A DNA stretch of 64,000 nt from an uncultured Christensenellaceae bacterium (GCA_910588015.1 CAJUOK010000005.1:60230-124229); one strand, 5' to 3'; shown: positions 32,173 through 40,298, counted from the first letter of the stretch. The notes: generated from the sequence alone by a model not told the origin. Numbers and translations: made by a program.

Positions 32173-33327
32173 ATGCGCGATTCGATTAAAATTTCAAAAA
32201 AATGCTTCCTATTTATCCTTGTTAGCATTTTTATTTTGACTCTTGGCTCTGGTTTTATCCTATTCAACTCCGGTGTAGCTTTTGCGGACTCGGACACTTC
32301 TTTTAATTCTTCATCTTCTGCTATGAGTGCAAAAGACGCATACATTGAAGAAGAAAACATTGAACTTTTTAACGAAGTAATGGACATAATAGACAGTGAA
32401 ATGAAAGCAAACGACACCACCGTCATTGAACAACTTCAAAAACAATTGGAAAATTATGAATCAATACTAGCTTCGGGACTGTATAATAATAGAGAAAGCA
32501 TTGAAATTATGATTAAAACAAATAAAGAAATGATAAGTAGTTATATGGAGTATAACGTTGCAAAGACTTTGAGAAAAGCTTATCATCCTCTATACTCTCC
32601 CGTCCTTGCAGCGGCAAAAACGTATTTTGAAATCCGCGACTACTATCTTGCAACGGAATTGCTCACTTACGCTTGGGATAATGAAACGCCAAATAAACTT
32701 TATAAAGTAGAACATACCAATATAATCGCTAGCGGTACAAAATTTAAAGAAATCTCCAAAGGCACGTCAACAAAAGGGTCTGCTACCTTTGACCGCAACG
32801 GCAATAGAACCGACGACGATTTATTCTTTGCTATAAGGGTATTTGATTACGAAAAGAAAACTCCAAATACACGTGCTGTATTAATTCACGACACATACGA
32901 CTTTGATTATATTGAAAATGCTACAAGCGAAATAGACAAAATATTAAATATTTGTCACGAAGCGCAAAATGCAGGCGTTGTGGTACCATTTTTGATTCAT
33001 CAGACTATAAATCCCACCGATTTTGTAATTTTACAACCCAATTACATTTATCAAGAGAATTTTGACATACCTACTATTTCTACAAGAAACTACATTGTAG
33101 TAGTTTCCTCAAGCAATAAACTTAAAATATCGACCAGCAGAGAATACGGTATAATGATTTCTATACATCATTTTTCTTGGGAGGACCCGAAATATATCAG
33201 CGCCACCGCGGATAACGAAACTATAGAAATACCTTATGCTGAAGGTTTGCCGACAACTCTAAGTATTTCTATAAGAAATCTTAATATATTCAAAACAAAT
33301 AACATAACAATCAACATTTCTTGTTAA
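32173..33327 (+). CDS. Secreted protein of unknown function
   Basis: 384 residues. A clear signal peptide: basic start, hydrophobic FLFILVSIFILTLGSGFILF and a cleavage site near VAFADSD. The first 120 mature residues are Glu/Asn-rich and predicted helical (IEEENIELFNEVMDII, VIEQLQKQLENYESIL); the remainder looks beta-rich with no recognised motif. The start is the ATG at 32173 after GGAGG; a GTG at 32158 lies within that ribosome site and is rejected. Nine bases separate it from the first of two lipoprotein genes, so the three form an operon. No family recognised. Confidence 0.75.
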   Translation: MRDSIKISKKCFLFILVSIFILTLGSGFILFNSGVAFADSDTSFNSSSSAMSAKDAYIEEENIELFNEVMDIIDSEMKANDTTVIEQLQKQLENYESILASGLYNNRESIEIMIKTNKEMISSYMEYNVAKTLRKAYHPLYSPVLAAAKTYFEIRDYYLATELLTYAWDNETPNKLYKVEHTNIIASGTKFKEISKGTSTKGSATFDRNGNRTDDDLFFAIRVFDYEKKTPNTRAVLIHDTYDFDYIENATSEIDKILNICHEAQNAGVVVPFLIHQTINPTDFVILQPNYIYQENFDIPTISTRNYIVVVSSSNKLKISTSREYGIMISIHHFSWEDPKYISATADNETIEIPYAEGLPTTLSISIRNLNIFKTNNITINISC

Positions 33328-33336
33328 GGAGGTCTT

Positions 33337-33813
33337 ATGAAAAGAATTTATAAAGTTCATATTATTACGTTAATTTTAATAGTTGCGCTTATTTGCTCCG
33401 CTGCAATATCTTTTGTTGCTTGCAATAAAGAGCGAGAAGCTTGGGAAATTTATGAAGAAAAATGGAATTTTGAATTCCCCGACGACGTAAAAACAGAATT
33501 TCACGTGGCCGCTATAGGTTGGCCTAGCGACGGTGTGAGATACTCTATATTTACTTTTGAAAATCGCCCTGATAAATTACTCGAAGATTTCAAGCCCGAT
33601 AAAGCTAACCAAAGCCGCGATGCATTTGAAGAATGCCTAGATTTACTATATACTTTTGCGCAGAGTAAAAAAATCGAATACGATAAAGACAAAGTTGTTT
33701 TACCAAACGAAAACTGTATATGGAAAATCCAAGATAATAGTAGCATCGGTCACATTTATATGGCTTATGACGAAGACGACTATAAACTTTATATAACAGA
33801 ACTTATAATATAA
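33337..33813 (+). CDS. Small lipoprotein of unknown function (paralogue A)
   Basis: 158 residues with a lipoprotein signal ending SFVAC (Cys29). The mature part has the pattern WEIYEEKWNFEFPDDV, then GVRYSIFTFENRPDKLLEDF and a closing beta stretch with PNENCIWKIQDN and MAYDEDDYKLYI. The downstream gene encodes a close relative with the same spacing of these blocks. AAGGAGG precedes the ATG. It is probably outside the membrane, with unknown partner; an accessory to the secreted protein upstream is plausible from operon position alone. Confidence 0.75.
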   Translation: MKRIYKVHIITLILIVALICSAAISFVACNKEREAWEIYEEKWNFEFPDDVKTEFHVAAIGWPSDGVRYSIFTFENRPDKLLEDFKPDKANQSRDAFEECLDLLYTFAQSKKIEYDKDKVVLPNENCIWKIQDNSSIGHIYMAYDEDDYKLYITELII

Positions 33814-33846
33814 TTTTACAACAGATTATTTATAAAGGAGACCTTA

Positions 33847-34323
33847 ATGAAAAAGAATTATAAATTTCATATTATTACGTTAATTTTAGTAATATCTATT
33901 ATTTGCGCCGCTGTAATATCCTTCGCTGGCTGTAAAAAAAAAGCTGATGAGTGGAAGCAATTTGAAACCACTTGGGATATCGACTTTCCCGAAGAAATCA
34001 CTGAAACAATATATTTTTTTGAAGTTACTAGTTGGTTCAATGAAGGCAGCAGATACGCTATATTCTCTTTTTCTCAATATCCCGAGGAATTCCTAAAAGA
34101 TTTTGAAGTTAATACCAACGGCTCGTATTCTTCCCTCTTTGGCGACCTTTTGGAAATATTAAAAAATGATGCTAAAGTTGAAAAAGTGCAACTCGACGAA
34201 AGCAAAATAATCATTCCCGACCCCAACTGCATTTGGCGATATATGAAAGTTAATAACGATAAACTTTTAATGGCTTATGACAAATCGAACGACTGTTTAT
34301 ACGTAATAGAAAATATCAGTTGA
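33847..34323 (+). CDS. Small lipoprotein of unknown function (paralogue B)
   Basis: 158 residues, the same length as paralogue A and clearly duplicated from it: signal with HIITLILV and lipobox SFAGC (Cys28 region), then FETTWDIDFPEEI, EGSRYAIFSFSQYPEEFLKDF and PDPNCIWRYMKV, LLMAYDKSNDCLYV. The first 60 bases of the two genes are nearly the same, including most of the signal peptide. It ends the three-gene operon, 10 bases before a strong terminator. No function can be assigned. Confidence 0.75.
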   Translation: MKKNYKFHIITLILVISIICAAVISFAGCKKKADEWKQFETTWDIDFPEEITETIYFFEVTSWFNEGSRYAIFSFSQYPEEFLKDFEVNTNGSYSSLFGDLLEILKNDAKVEKVQLDESKIIIPDPNCIWRYMKVNNDKLLMAYDKSNDCLYVIENIS

Positions 34324-34332
34324 TATACTAGT

Positions 34333-34362
34333 AAAAGACGGCTTGAAATTAAGCCGTCTTTT
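34333..34362 (+). terminator. Terminator of the exported-protein cluster
   Basis: Perfect 12-base stem AAAAGACGGCTT (34333-34344) with its complement (34351-34362), six-base loop; the U-run is built into the 3' arm. Confidence 0.88.
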
Positions 34363-34390
34363 GTATAACAATAAAATTTTTGTCAACACT

Positions 34391-34402
34391 CCTCTTCGGA
34401 GG
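34391..34402 (+). promoter_or_regulatory. UUCG hairpin covering the rubrerythrin ribosome site
   Basis: CCTC-TTCG-GAGG: a four-base stem closed by C-G on a UUCG tetraloop, an unusually stable RNA hairpin type. The 3' arm is the GGAGG ribosome site, eight bases before the ATG. It could limit translation until melted. Confidence 0.5.
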
Positions 34403-34410
34403 TAACTATA

Positions 34411-34995
34411 ATGAAATTAAAAGACAGTCAAACTTACAAAAACCTAGCGAGAGCTTTTGCCGGCGAATGTCAGGCAAGAACAAGATATGAATTTATCGAA
34501 TACGGCGCAAGAAAAGAGGGATTCAAAGCGCTTGCCGATATTATCGACAAGATTGCTTTTCAAGAATTTACTCATTCCAGAATGATATACAGCTTTATTC
34601 AAAGCGCGGACGACGGCACAATAGACAATATCGAAATTTGCACGGGATATCCTTTTAGACAAAAATGGAATCTTATGGAAAATCTCAAGCTTTCTGCCGA
34701 AGACGAAGGCATTGAGGCGGAAAAGCTTTATCCGGAATTTGCCAAGACGGCAAAAGAAGAAGGCTTTCACGATATTGCGGCGCTCTTCAACAACCTTGTG
34801 AAAATAGAAGAAACGCATAAAAATGAATTTATGAGACTCTATAAACTCTTTAAAGAAGGCAAACTTTATAAAAGCGACACACCGGTGGTTTGGAAATGTC
34901 CCGAATGCGGTTACGAATCCACTTCCAAACAAGCATTCGAGATATGCCCCGTATGCCAAGCAAAGCAAGGCGTCGTCAAAATCAAAGAAGCTTAA
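34411..34995 (+). CDS. Rubrerythrin
   Basis: Non-heme diiron peroxidase that protects anaerobes from hydrogen peroxide. 194 residues: a four-helix ferritin-like domain with the metal ligands in FAGECQARTRYEFI (Glu18-area), FQEFTHSRMI, and LVKIEETHKNEFM, then a C-terminal rubredoxin-like knuckle with two CxxC pairs (WKCPECGYES and EICPVCQAKQG). All expected iron ligands are visible. It is monocistronic with strong hairpins on both sides. Assignment is certain. Confidence 0.96.
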   Translation: MKLKDSQTYKNLARAFAGECQARTRYEFIEYGARKEGFKALADIIDKIAFQEFTHSRMIYSFIQSADDGTIDNIEICTGYPFRQKWNLMENLKLSAEDEGIEAEKLYPEFAKTAKEEGFHDIAALFNNLVKIEETHKNEFMRLYKLFKEGKLYKSDTPVVWKCPECGYESTSKQAFEICPVCQAKQGVVKIKEA

Positions 34996-35011
34996 TCGAT
35001 TCCCGCAAAAT

Positions 35012-35050
35012 AAAATGCGACCGACAAATATCAAATCGGTCGCATTTTTT
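35012..35050 (+). terminator. Terminator of rubrerythrin
   Basis: 13-base perfect stem (35012-35024 with 35036-35048), 11-base loop, followed by more T. Strong Rho-independent terminator. Confidence 0.92.
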
Positions 35051-35170
35051 ATTTAATAATATATATCAATTATTAATGCGAATAGGCAAACTTCTGCATT
35101 GACTTTTACCATATTTTTAGAAATTTTCCATAATGCGAAAAAACTTGTCTAAAAAAATATTGAAAAACAC

Positions 35171-35199
35171 TTTACAACTTTAGCGTAATAAAGTATAAT
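35171..35199 (+). promoter_or_regulatory. Promoter of the amino-acid ABC operon
   Basis: TTTACA (35171-35176), 17-base spacer, perfect TATAAT (35194-35199). A small hairpin CCCG-AACAAA-CGGG follows in the leader (35210-35223), before the AAAAGGAGAC ribosome site. Confidence 0.78.
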
Positions 35200-35244
35200 G
35201 ACATCACTAACCCGAACAAACGGGCTCAAAAAGGAGACTACATT

Positions 35245-36087
35245 ATGAAAAAGAAAATTATCATCGCGCTATTGCTTTGTATGGTTACGCTGACAAGCGT
35301 TTGCGCATTTGCAGGTTGCACCACCACCGAAGATAGGCTCATCGGCTTCGATATCGAACTTGCCGAACTTGTCGCTAAAGACCTCGGCGTGGACGTAAAA
35401 TTCCAGCTCATCAAATGGGCAAGCAAAGAAACCGAATTAAGCGGTAAAAGCATCGACCTCATTTGGAACGGTTTGACAATCAACGACGACAGATTAGAAC
35501 AATTCAGCATAAGCACCCCTTATATGAACAATAAGCAAATCGCCGTTATCAAAAAATCCAACAGCTCCAAGTATACCGATTTGGACAGCATCAAAGACGC
35601 TAAATTCGCATACGAAGAAGGCAGCGCGGGACAGGACGTTGCAGAAGCCAACAACTTCAAAAACAAAACCGGTCTCGAGGCTCAAGTCGACGCACTTATG
35701 GAAGTAAAGGCAGGCACGTCGGATATTGCTTTGCTTGACTCCGTACTCGGCAACTTCTACTGCAAGAGCGATTCCGACTTCTCCGACCTTATGGTTATCC
35801 CCAATCTTGAATTCTCCGTTGAACAATACGGTATCGCGGCAAGAAAAGGCGACCTCGGAACGATTGACAAAATCAACACTTCTCTCGCTAAATTGCAGGC
35901 AAACGGCGAAATCAAAAAGCTTGCTGAAAAATACGGTTTGGACAGCGAAATCTGCGACCTTTCTTATGAAAGCAAGTGGGATACGTTGAGCGAAGAAGAA
36001 AAAGCAGGCTGGAATTATATCCAAGAAAAAGGTAACTTTATCGTAGGATATACTCTTTACGCTCCGATAGCATACGAGAAAGACTAA
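35245..36087 (+). CDS. Amino-acid-binding lipoprotein with circularly permuted order
   Basis: 280-residue periplasmic-type binding protein (SBP family 3), lipobox FAGC at Cys25. The core is standard: LIGFDIELAELVAKDLGVDVKFQLIKW, IDLIWNGLTINDDR, SISTPYMNNKQIAVI, SAGQDVAEANN, GTSDIALLDSVLGNFY, YGIAARKGDLGTIDKI. But the strand that normally comes first (of the type WxYIxxKGxxxVGYTxxAPxxY) is missing after the Cys and instead forms residues 253-280, just before the stop. Joining the C terminus to the N terminus restores the usual order exactly. Its stop overlaps the permease start by one base. It captures a polar amino acid for the transporter encoded next. Confidence 0.92.
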   Translation: MKKKIIIALLLCMVTLTSVCAFAGCTTTEDRLIGFDIELAELVAKDLGVDVKFQLIKWASKETELSGKSIDLIWNGLTINDDRLEQFSISTPYMNNKQIAVIKKSNSSKYTDLDSIKDAKFAYEEGSAGQDVAEANNFKNKTGLEAQVDALMEVKAGTSDIALLDSVLGNFYCKSDSDFSDLMVIPNLEFSVEQYGIAARKGDLGTIDKINTSLAKLQANGEIKKLAEKYGLDSEICDLSYESKWDTLSEEEKAGWNYIQEKGNFIVGYTLYAPIAYEKD

Positions 36088-36734
36088 TGAGTTTTGCAGA
36101 CGTAACGCTAAAACTACTCGAAGCGTCGAAGTACACAATAGGAATATTCTTCCTTACTTTGCTGATAGCTATACCGCTGGGTATAGTTATCAGCGCTTGC
36201 GCGCTGTCGAAATTCAAACCGCTTAAATACGTAACCAACGTCTTTATATGGATAATCAGAGGCACTCCGCTGATGTTGCAGATAATCATAGTTTTCTACG
36301 CTCCCGGACTGCTTTTCGATACGCCCATTAAAGACAGATTTATGGCGGCGATAATTGCTTTTTCTATAAACTACGCGGTGTATTTTGCAGAAATATACAG
36401 AGGCGGAATTTTGTCAATGCCTCTGGGACAATACGAAGCGGGCAAAGTGCTGTGTATGAACCGCGCTCAAATTAATACGATGATAATTTTTCCGCAAGTA
36501 GTAAAGAAAATAACTCCCGCAATGAGCAACGAAATCATAACGCTTGTCAAAGACACCTCCCTCGCCAACGTAATAGGTATTGCCGAAATAATAATCACGG
36601 CAAAAAGTATCGTGTCGACAAAAGCCATCATTTGGCCGATGTTCTATACGGGCGTGTTCTATCTCGCTATGGTAGGACTTCTGACAATACTCTTCAAGTG
36701 GTTGGAGAAAAAAATGAATTATTACAGAGCGTGA
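36087..36734 (+). CDS. Polar amino-acid ABC transporter permease
   Basis: 215 residues, about five membrane helices, of the HisM/GlnP family: the cytoplasmic EAA loop reads EAGKVLCMNRAQINTMIIFPQV, followed by MSNEIITLVKDTSLANVIGIAEI, both diagnostic for polar amino-acid permeases. RGTPLMLQIIIVFYA is the typical early motif. It starts in the last base of the binding-protein stop codon and ends 7 bases before the ATPase gene. It likely works as a homodimer, since only one permease gene is present. Confidence 0.95.
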   Translation: MSFADVTLKLLEASKYTIGIFFLTLLIAIPLGIVISACALSKFKPLKYVTNVFIWIIRGTPLMLQIIIVFYAPGLLFDTPIKDRFMAAIIAFSINYAVYFAEIYRGGILSMPLGQYEAGKVLCMNRAQINTMIIFPQVVKKITPAMSNEIITLVKDTSLANVIGIAEIIITAKSIVSTKAIIWPMFYTGVFYLAMVGLLTILFKWLEKKMNYYRA

Positions 36735-36741
36735 GGAAAAT

Positions 36742-37761
36742 ATGGCATTTTTTGAAGTAAAAGACGTATATAAAAATTTCGGTAGCAATCGTGTTTTAAA
36801 AGGCATTGACTTCCAACTTGAGGAAGGACAGGTACTTGCTATAATAGGCTCATCGGGCAGCGGAAAAACGACGTTGCTCCGCTGTATCAATTTTTTGGAG
36901 ATTCCCGACAAAGCCGATATTTATCTCGGAGGCGAAAACATATTTTCCGTGGATAATCTCGATAAATCCAACGGTGAAAAATCAATGGCTGACGTCGAAG
37001 AAATTTCAAACGGCGGAACGGATAACGTCGAGTCTAAATCGACCAATTCAACAGAAAGCGGTATAGATATGGCGGCGCTTCCACAAAACCAAGAAACGGT
37101 GACCGTCAGACAGGCAAAGAAAAAGACCTCTGTCAAAATAAGCAAGGAAAAGAAAAGACAGATTGCTCAACAAAAACTCAAATTCGGAATGGTATTCCAA
37201 TCGTTCAACCTTTTTCCGCACTACAACGTCAAAAGAAATCTTGTGTTGGCGGCCAGGTTAAAATACGATAAATCGCTTAAAAGTATCGGCGAAAAATTAA
37301 ATAAATACGTCGTAGGCAGCGACGTGCGGAAAAACCGCAAAATCGCATTCAAAGAGATAGACGACAGAGCTGAAACTATACTCCAACGCGTAGGCTTGGG
37401 CGAAAAGGTCAACGCCTACCCTTGCGAACTTTCGGGAGGTCAACAGCAGAGAGTCGCAATTGCGAGAGCTTTGATATTGCAACCCGAAATTTTGTGTTTT
37501 GACGAACCCACGAGCGCGCTCGACCCAGAACTAACGCGAGAAGTGCTCAAAGTCATAAAGGACTTGAAAAAAGATAATCACACTATGATTGTCGTAACTC
37601 ACGAAATGGAATTCGCCAGAAAAGTCGCCGATAAAGTAATATTTATGGCAGACGGCGTAATCGAAGAACAAGGCTCACCCGAAGAAGTATTCGGCAATCC
37701 AAAAAGCCCAAAAACTCAAGCTTTCTTGCAAGAAGGCGAAAAAAGCATAGACGAGGACTGA
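36742..37761 (+). CDS. Amino-acid ABC transporter ATPase with two insertions
   Basis: 339 residues, about 95 longer than the usual 240-250. Intact motifs: Walker A GSSGSGKT (36-43), Q-loop in GMVFQSFNLFPH (Gln153), signature LSGGQQQR (about 230), Walker B LCFDEPTSALDP (251-262), and the switch His in VVTHEMEF. A hydrophilic insertion of about 60 residues (roughly 71-135; Ser/Asn/Glu-rich, then Lys-rich) sits between Walker A and the Q-loop. A second of about 24 sits after it. The gene is between the permease and the TrpR-like gene (1 base apart). It should power amino-acid import. Confidence 0.94.
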   Translation: MAFFEVKDVYKNFGSNRVLKGIDFQLEEGQVLAIIGSSGSGKTTLLRCINFLEIPDKADIYLGGENIFSVDNLDKSNGEKSMADVEEISNGGTDNVESKSTNSTESGIDMAALPQNQETVTVRQAKKKTSVKISKEKKRQIAQQKLKFGMVFQSFNLFPHYNVKRNLVLAARLKYDKSLKSIGEKLNKYVVGSDVRKNRKIAFKEIDDRAETILQRVGLGEKVNAYPCELSGGQQQRVAIARALILQPEILCFDEPTSALDPELTREVLKVIKDLKKDNHTMIVVTHEMEFARKVADKVIFMADGVIEEQGSPEEVFGNPKSPKTQAFLQEGEKSIDED

Positions 37762-37762
37762 T

Positions 37763-38032
37763 ATGAACGCTGACCATATGAACGTAATGATAGACAAACT
37801 CTATTTATTGATTTCGAAATTAAATACTCCCGAAGATTGCAAAAAGCTCTTCGACGATTTGTGCACCAATAAAGAAATAGAACAGATGGCTCAACGTATC
37901 GAAGCCGCTCTGCTGTTGAAAAAAGGGCTGACCTACGCGCAAGTCATTGAGCAAACCGATATTTCTTCCGCAACTCTATCGAGAGTTTCGCGAGCGTTGC
38001 AATATGGCGAAGGATATAAAAAATTTATATAA
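37763..38032 (+). CDS. YerC/YecD-type TrpR-like regulator
   Basis: 89 residues, wholly helical, of the Trp repressor family. The helix-turn-helix is in RIEAALLLKKGLTYAQVIEQTDISSATLSRVSRALQYGEGY (about residues 46-86), where AQVIEQTDISSATLSR is the recognition segment. Its ATG follows GAGGA and the preceding ATPase stop by one base, so it is the last gene of the amino-acid ABC operon and might regulate it in response to a ligand. B. subtilis YerC is the named relative. The ligand is unknown. Confidence 0.88.
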   Translation: MNADHMNVMIDKLYLLISKLNTPEDCKKLFDDLCTNKEIEQMAQRIEAALLLKKGLTYAQVIEQTDISSATLSRVSRALQYGEGYKKFI

Positions 38033-38042
38033 ACCTGCAAAT

Positions 38043-38081
38043 AAAAAAGGGCGCGTATCACAACGATACGCGCCCTTTTTT
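38043..38081. terminator. Bidirectional terminator between yerC-like gene and GH16 gene
   Basis: 17-base perfect stem (38043-38059 with 38065-38081), five-base loop; T-runs on both strands. It serves the convergent transcripts on each side. Confidence 0.93.
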
Positions 38082-38091
38082 ATAAGATAAA

Positions 38092-39048
38092 TTAATCTTT
38101 AAATTGATATACTCTTACGTAATCTATCGCAAAATCATAATTTTTTGACTTATCGTTCTTTTCGGGGTCGCCGCACCAACCGACGGTATTGCCTTCGGCG
38201 TCGGGCGATACGACTTCAAATGAAAGCAACATATACTCTTTTACCTGCGAAATGATATTGTGAGATACGCGCTTGCCATTTTTTGTATATCCGTCCGTTC
38301 CGACTTCCCAAGTCAATCTGCTATCTACGTAAAACTTATAATAGTCCGCAGTCCATTCAAAACCGTAAGTATGATATTCCGTATAAAGGTCGGATACTTT
38401 GATATTGACCTTGCTTGCCGACTTCAGATAATCTCTGTATCCGTCGTAATGCACGGCGTGATTGATTACGCTGCCTCTGCGTCCGAGATACGCAAAAGGC
38501 GTTTCGAAAATGTCAATCTCCGTTCCGTCAACGCCGGTATGCAAATGTTTATCCGACAGCTGATTGGCGTGTTCTTCGGCAAAGCCGTCGTACGGCATAA
38601 GCCAAAACGCGCACCAACCGCCGTAAAACAACGGAGTCTTGCACCTCGCCTCGAAATATCCGTATTGCTGTTCGAATAGATTTTCTCCTACTACGTCTGT
38701 GCGAGTCATAACGGCTCCGCTATACCAACCCGCGCCGTTTTCTCCGTTCTCTCTCCAATCTGTCCGCAATATTAAGTTGCCGTCCTGTACTATAGCTCCG
38801 TCTTGCGACCAAAATCCGCCCTTTCTCTTCGACGAAACTTTGCCTTCTTCGACTTCGAAACCAAAATTCCATTTGGTCCTATCCAAAGTATCTCCGTCGA
38901 AATTATCTTCAAAAGTCAGCTCGAATCGAGACATATCTATGTCGACTTTCTTGCCGCTATCGCCGCAACCTGCGCAAAATACCGTTCCTACGGCAAACAT
39001 CAGAATTATAAATATCGCCAATAATCTTTTTATATTACCACCAAGCAT
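38092..39048 (-). CDS. Family 16 glycoside hydrolase lipoprotein
   Basis: About 318 residues with a lipoprotein signal (hydrophobic LLAIFIILMFAVGTVF, lipobox FCAGC). The catalytic signature EIDIFE of GH16 is present (GTEIDIFETPF), plus WSQDGAIVQDGNLILRT, GYFEARCKTPLFYGGWCAFWLMP and the C-terminal FAIDYVRVYQFKD. GH16 enzymes cut beta-1,3 or mixed beta-1,3/1,4-glucans and related galactans outside the cell. The ATG at 39048 is the nearest start to the signal, but it has no clear ribosome site and overlaps the phosphoesterase gene by 14 bases; translation is probably coupled. Confidence 0.9.
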   Translation of the reverse strand: MLGGNIKRLLAIFIILMFAVGTVFCAGCGDSGKKVDIDMSRFELTFEDNFDGDTLDRTKWNFGFEVEEGKVSSKRKGGFWSQDGAIVQDGNLILRTDWRENGENGAGWYSGAVMTRTDVVGENLFEQQYGYFEARCKTPLFYGGWCAFWLMPYDGFAEEHANQLSDKHLHTGVDGTEIDIFETPFAYLGRRGSVINHAVHYDGYRDYLKSASKVNIKVSDLYTEYHTYGFEWTADYYKFYVDSRLTWEVGTDGYTKNGKRVSHNIISQVKEYMLLSFEVVSPDAEGNTVGWCGDPEKNDKSKNYDFAIDYVRVYQFKD

Positions 39049-40174
39049 ATTCGTCATAGATAAACGACGGTTCGATAACGCTGACTTTGTATCTAGACTC
39101 AATGCTGTCTGCATAAACGTTGATGTCTATTACGGTTGCTCCTAAAGGCGCGCGGCGTTGCCAAGCGTTGACGCCCGACACTCTGCCGTACGAAAAATAA
39201 ACGCCCTCGAAATCAGCCGATTTATCTTCGCCGTATTTGATTAGCCAGTTGAAATCGTGGTCGTGTCCTACCGTTATGAAATCCGTGCTTTTCAAATCTT
39301 TAATCATTTGATAAAATCCTACGTTGGCGTCGGGAGCATAACACATTCCCTCTATATTAACTGCGGGGAAATTTCCTACGTGCGTACCGTTAAGCCACGC
39401 GTCGGTATACTCAAAAAGCGGAACGTGCATAAAAAGCGCTGACCTAACGGGAGCTTGCGCTCTTGTCTGAAGAGCGACTATCTGGTTTTCGTACCACTGC
39501 ATCTGATTTTCCGTAATACCGCGATATGTCGAAAGTTTTTCGCCGTTTTCGTCAAAGTTCCTTGCCTGCGAATCCATATTGACAAGCCCGTAAACAACTT
39601 TGCCGTCGCCGTCCACAACGTCTATAACGTAATTGCCTACGCCGTCGGTATCGCCTTTTTGCATAAGCGAGTATTTATATCCTTTGAGAAGCTCGTAAAG
39701 TTCTTCCTTGCCTTGATTTTGATTGCTCTCTTTGACTTCTTTCGACGTTCCTTGCGCCCACTCTCCGTCGTGATTGCCGAACGTATACATCCAATAAACC
39801 TCGGCTTCTTCAAAAACCTCCGCAAGCTCTATAAGCGCTTGGTCTCTCATTCTGAAAGGCAACAGGCTTCCTACAGCGTCGCCCGTTACGGCTACGACGT
39901 CAGCTCTTGCGTATTTAACGGCTTGCTTTACCCATTTTATTGTCTGTCTGTCCTGTTTTATCCAAGGTATAGCCGTCAAATGCAAATCCGTGAGTTGCAA
40001 AACTCTCAATACTCCGTTGTCGGGCAACTCGATTGACGTAGCCTTTTCTACGTCGCCTTTCTTATATGAAAACGCCGCGAATGAAATCAACACGCTGCAA
40101 AACACTATCAGCACAACGCATACGGGCACCAATACTCCTATCAATATTTTTTGTTTTTTCGATAAATTTGCCAT
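39035..40174 (-). CDS. Exported calcineurin-like metallophosphoesterase
   Basis: 379 residues. An N-terminal helix (ILIGVLVPVCVVLIVFCSVLISFAAF) anchors or exports it. Phosphoesterase motifs are complete: LQLTDLHL, AVTGDAVG, FGNHDGEWAQG, FMHVPLFEY and VGHDHDFNWL, giving the metal-binding Asp/His/Asn set. The start ATG at 40172-40174 follows GAGGAGAAAGTT; longer readings are rejected. It is cotranscribed with the GH16 gene. This type resembles fungal/bacterial SIA1-like or YkuE-like phosphoesterases; the substrate is unknown. Confidence 0.88.
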   Translation of the reverse strand: MANLSKKQKILIGVLVPVCVVLIVFCSVLISFAAFSYKKGDVEKATSIELPDNGVLRVLQLTDLHLTAIPWIKQDRQTIKWVKQAVKYARADVVAVTGDAVGSLLPFRMRDQALIELAEVFEEAEVYWMYTFGNHDGEWAQGTSKEVKESNQNQGKEELYELLKGYKYSLMQKGDTDGVGNYVIDVVDGDGKVVYGLVNMDSQARNFDENGEKLSTYRGITENQMQWYENQIVALQTRAQAPVRSALFMHVPLFEYTDAWLNGTHVGNFPAVNIEGMCYAPDANVGFYQMIKDLKSTDFITVGHDHDFNWLIKYGEDKSADFEGVYFSYGRVSGVNAWQRRAPLGATVIDINVYADSIESRYKVSVIEPSFIYDEYAWW

Positions 40175-40210
40175 AACTTTCTCCTCTATCAAATTTTGTA
40201 AATTAATAAG

Positions 40211-40239
40211 ATTATAGCACATTACTTTCGACAATTCAA
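40211..40239 (-). promoter_or_regulatory. Promoter of the phosphoesterase-GH16 operon
   Basis: Minus strand: TTGAAT (40234-40239), 17-base spacer, perfect TATAAT (40211-40216), 36 bases before the ATG. Confidence 0.75.
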
Positions 40240-40269
40240 CTCCCAAAAAACAAACTGAAAATTTGCTCG

Positions 40270-40298
40270 TTGACTTATTGCGCGAAAAATGTTATTAT
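40270..40298 (+). promoter_or_regulatory. Promoter of the beta-mannosidase gene
   Basis: TTGACT (40270-40275), 17-base spacer, TATTAT (40293-40298) with TGT just before it. It is divergent from the phosphoesterase promoter, with 30 bases between the two -35 boxes. Confidence 0.65.
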
